The translations under genes were made by a program, and so were the position numbers. A DNA stretch of 5,205 nucleotides from Geobacteraceae bacterium (GTDB taxonomy: Bacteria; Desulfobacterota; Desulfuromonadia; Geobacterales; Geobacteraceae): positions 1-5,205 of the forward strand of contig JAAZOO010000112.1 in the NCBI GenBank assembly GCA_012797715.1. The letters run 5' to 3'. The notes under the pieces were generated by a model, which was given only the letters and a program-made list of their open reading frames with translations, was not told the origin of the DNA and ran no database searches. This document shows positions 4,391-5,205 of the stretch, piece after piece. The number at the start of each line of letters is the position of its first letter. Position 1 is the stretch's first letter.

Positions 4391-5205
4391 GTAGCAAATT
4401 GTAGCAGGTATTGCCACCGTAGAAAACCGGATAAATTCGTTCTTTCAGAATCAGAACCTCGGCCAGTTACTTCGGCAAAGCACCATCAGGAAAGAAAAAG
4501 GCGTTTGCCTCGATACCTTGTTCCAGTTCCTGCTTTCCCTCGTGTTTTCAGGGAAGAATCTGTACCGCCTGCTGGAGAGTCCGAATGCCCCAATCGGCAT
4601 CGGCAAAGACACGGCATACCGGTTGTTGAATTCGGTTACTGCCAACTGGCGCCGTTTTCTCCTTTTGCTCAGCACACGGGTCATCGTCCAGAGGTTGCTT
4701 CCTCTTACCGACAGGACAACAACCAAGGTGCTGATCGCCGACGACACCCTGTATAACCGGGACCGCAGCAAGAAGGTTGAACTTCTGTCCCGGGTACATG
4801 ACCACACTACCGGTCGTTTCGTGCGCGGGTTTCGGATGCTTACTCTGGGGTGGTCCGACGGCAACAGCTTCGTCCCCATGATGCTGTCGATGCTCAGTTC
4901 TGCAAAAGAAGAACATCGCTTTGCCCCGATGCGCAAAGACATCGACAAGCGGACCAACAGCTGCAAGCGCCGTCAGGAGAGTTTGAGGAAATCCACCGAC
5001 GTGCCGGTAGAGATGGTTACCTTGGCGAAGACTGCGGTGACTACTGCGCGGCATCTGCTCCTTGACAGCTGGTTCACCTTTCCCGGCACCCTTAGGAGGA
5101 TAAAGAGCCTGGAGATAGACACCATCTGCATGCTCAAGGACACGCCCAAGGTGACGTATGAGCTGCAAGGATTTCCGCTAACCCTACAAGGGCTGTACGA
5201 TTCCG
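4389..5205 (+). CDS. IS4-type DDE transposase, incomplete at 3' end, possible nonsense codon at position 2
   Basis: The frame from 4395 to the window end has no stop and resembles IS4-family transposases: SLVFSGKNLYRLLES (50-64), KDTAYRLLNSVTANWRRFL (73-91), the first catalytic region VLIADDTLYNRDRSKKVELL (114-133, Asp118/Asp119), FVRGFRMLTLGWSDGN, and the second catalytic region LLLDSWFTFP with Asp226. The third acidic residue and the YREK signature would lie past 5205. The only ATG ahead of the conserved N-terminus is at 4389, and the next codon is TAG (4392-4394), followed by CAA ATT GTA. Homologues I recall begin with Met-Gln, so a single C-to-T change of CAG is plausible and this copy may be a pseudogene. 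Other in-frame starts (TTG 4518, GTG 4542) would remove over 40 residues; ATT at 4398 would be a rare start. Residue numbers count from the ATG. Confidence 0.85.

Larger units (their letters stand above)
4320..5205 (+). mobile_element. IS4-type insertion sequence, left part (right end outside window)
   Basis: Inferred from the transposase that fills 4389-5205. The left boundary is not proven: a plausible location is the AT-rich to GC-rich change around 4315-4345, where one arm of the 9-base inverted repeat begins. No target-site duplication can be checked because the other end is missing. The element sits upstream of, and divergent from, the glycosyltransferase gene and does not interrupt any gene visible here. 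Confidence 0.55.

Noticed and set aside
3771..4394. Rightward 207-residue frame opposite the glycosyltransferase
   Set aside because: It mirrors the clearly conserved glycosyltransferase on the other strand and has no recognisable domain.
4217..4417. Leftward 66-residue hydrophobic frame between the glycosyltransferase and the transposase
   Set aside because: There is no ribosome site, it crosses the insertion-sequence start, and its composition reflects the AT-rich gap rather than a conserved membrane protein.
4343..4756. Rightward 137-residue frame starting before the transposase
   Set aside because: It overlaps the transposase in another frame, has a low-complexity Arg/Pro-rich product with no recognisable motifs, and cannot join the transposase without a frameshift for which no slippery site is seen.
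4451..5168. Two leftward frames antisense to the transposase (4451-4966 and 4548-5168)
   Set aside because: Both are shadows of the transposase coding sequence; their products match no family I recognise and lack ribosome sites.

Overview
The window is a GC-rich bacterial chromosomal segment with five reasonably clear host genes and the beginning of an insertion sequence. Protein content (PlsY, MltG, a rubrerythrin-like ferritin domain protein, a rhodanese/MauE-DoxX membrane pair) and the feel of the protein sequences suggest a Gram-negative anaerobe, most likely of the Geobacter/Desulfuromonadales group. That placement is an impression from sequence recall, not a computed one.

Layout. Bases 1-1354 read rightward: the C-terminal end of a rhodanese-domain protein, overlapping by 4 bases a small four-helix MauE/DoxX-type membrane protein, then, after a 113-base gap, plsY for the membrane acyltransferase that starts phospholipid synthesis. 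A strong intrinsic terminator at 1353-1378 lies in the convergent gap and mainly serves the next gene, a leftward ferritin-like di-iron protein (1404-1856, GTG start with a good ribosome binding site).

The 138 bases between 1857 and 1994 form a compact divergent control region. A leftward promoter (TTGACA, 17 bases, TACAAA) drives the ferritin-like gene and a rightward promoter (TTGACA, 17 bases, TACAAC) drives mltG, the endolytic transglycosylase that cuts nascent glycan strands. The two -35 boxes are the arms of a 7-base inverted repeat, and a second small dyad covers the leftward -10. The rightward promoter would place the mltG transcript start only a few bases before the best ATG, so its mRNA may be leaderless.

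mltG converges with a leftward family-2 glycosyltransferase gene (3306-4211). Upstream of that, and divergent from it, an IS4-type DDE transposase gene enters (4389 to the window end, incomplete). Its apparent ATG is followed at once by an in-frame TAG, and the ATG lies in one arm of a 9-base inverted repeat; this copy may be inactive or unusually controlled.

Taken together this is mostly envelope housekeeping (phospholipid entry step, glycan chain termination, a probable surface-sugar transferase) interleaved with two redox/metal-stress-type genes and a mobile element. I see no RNA gene, CRISPR array or obvious new multi-gene system; the points most worth a second look are the divergent promoter region and the transposase start.
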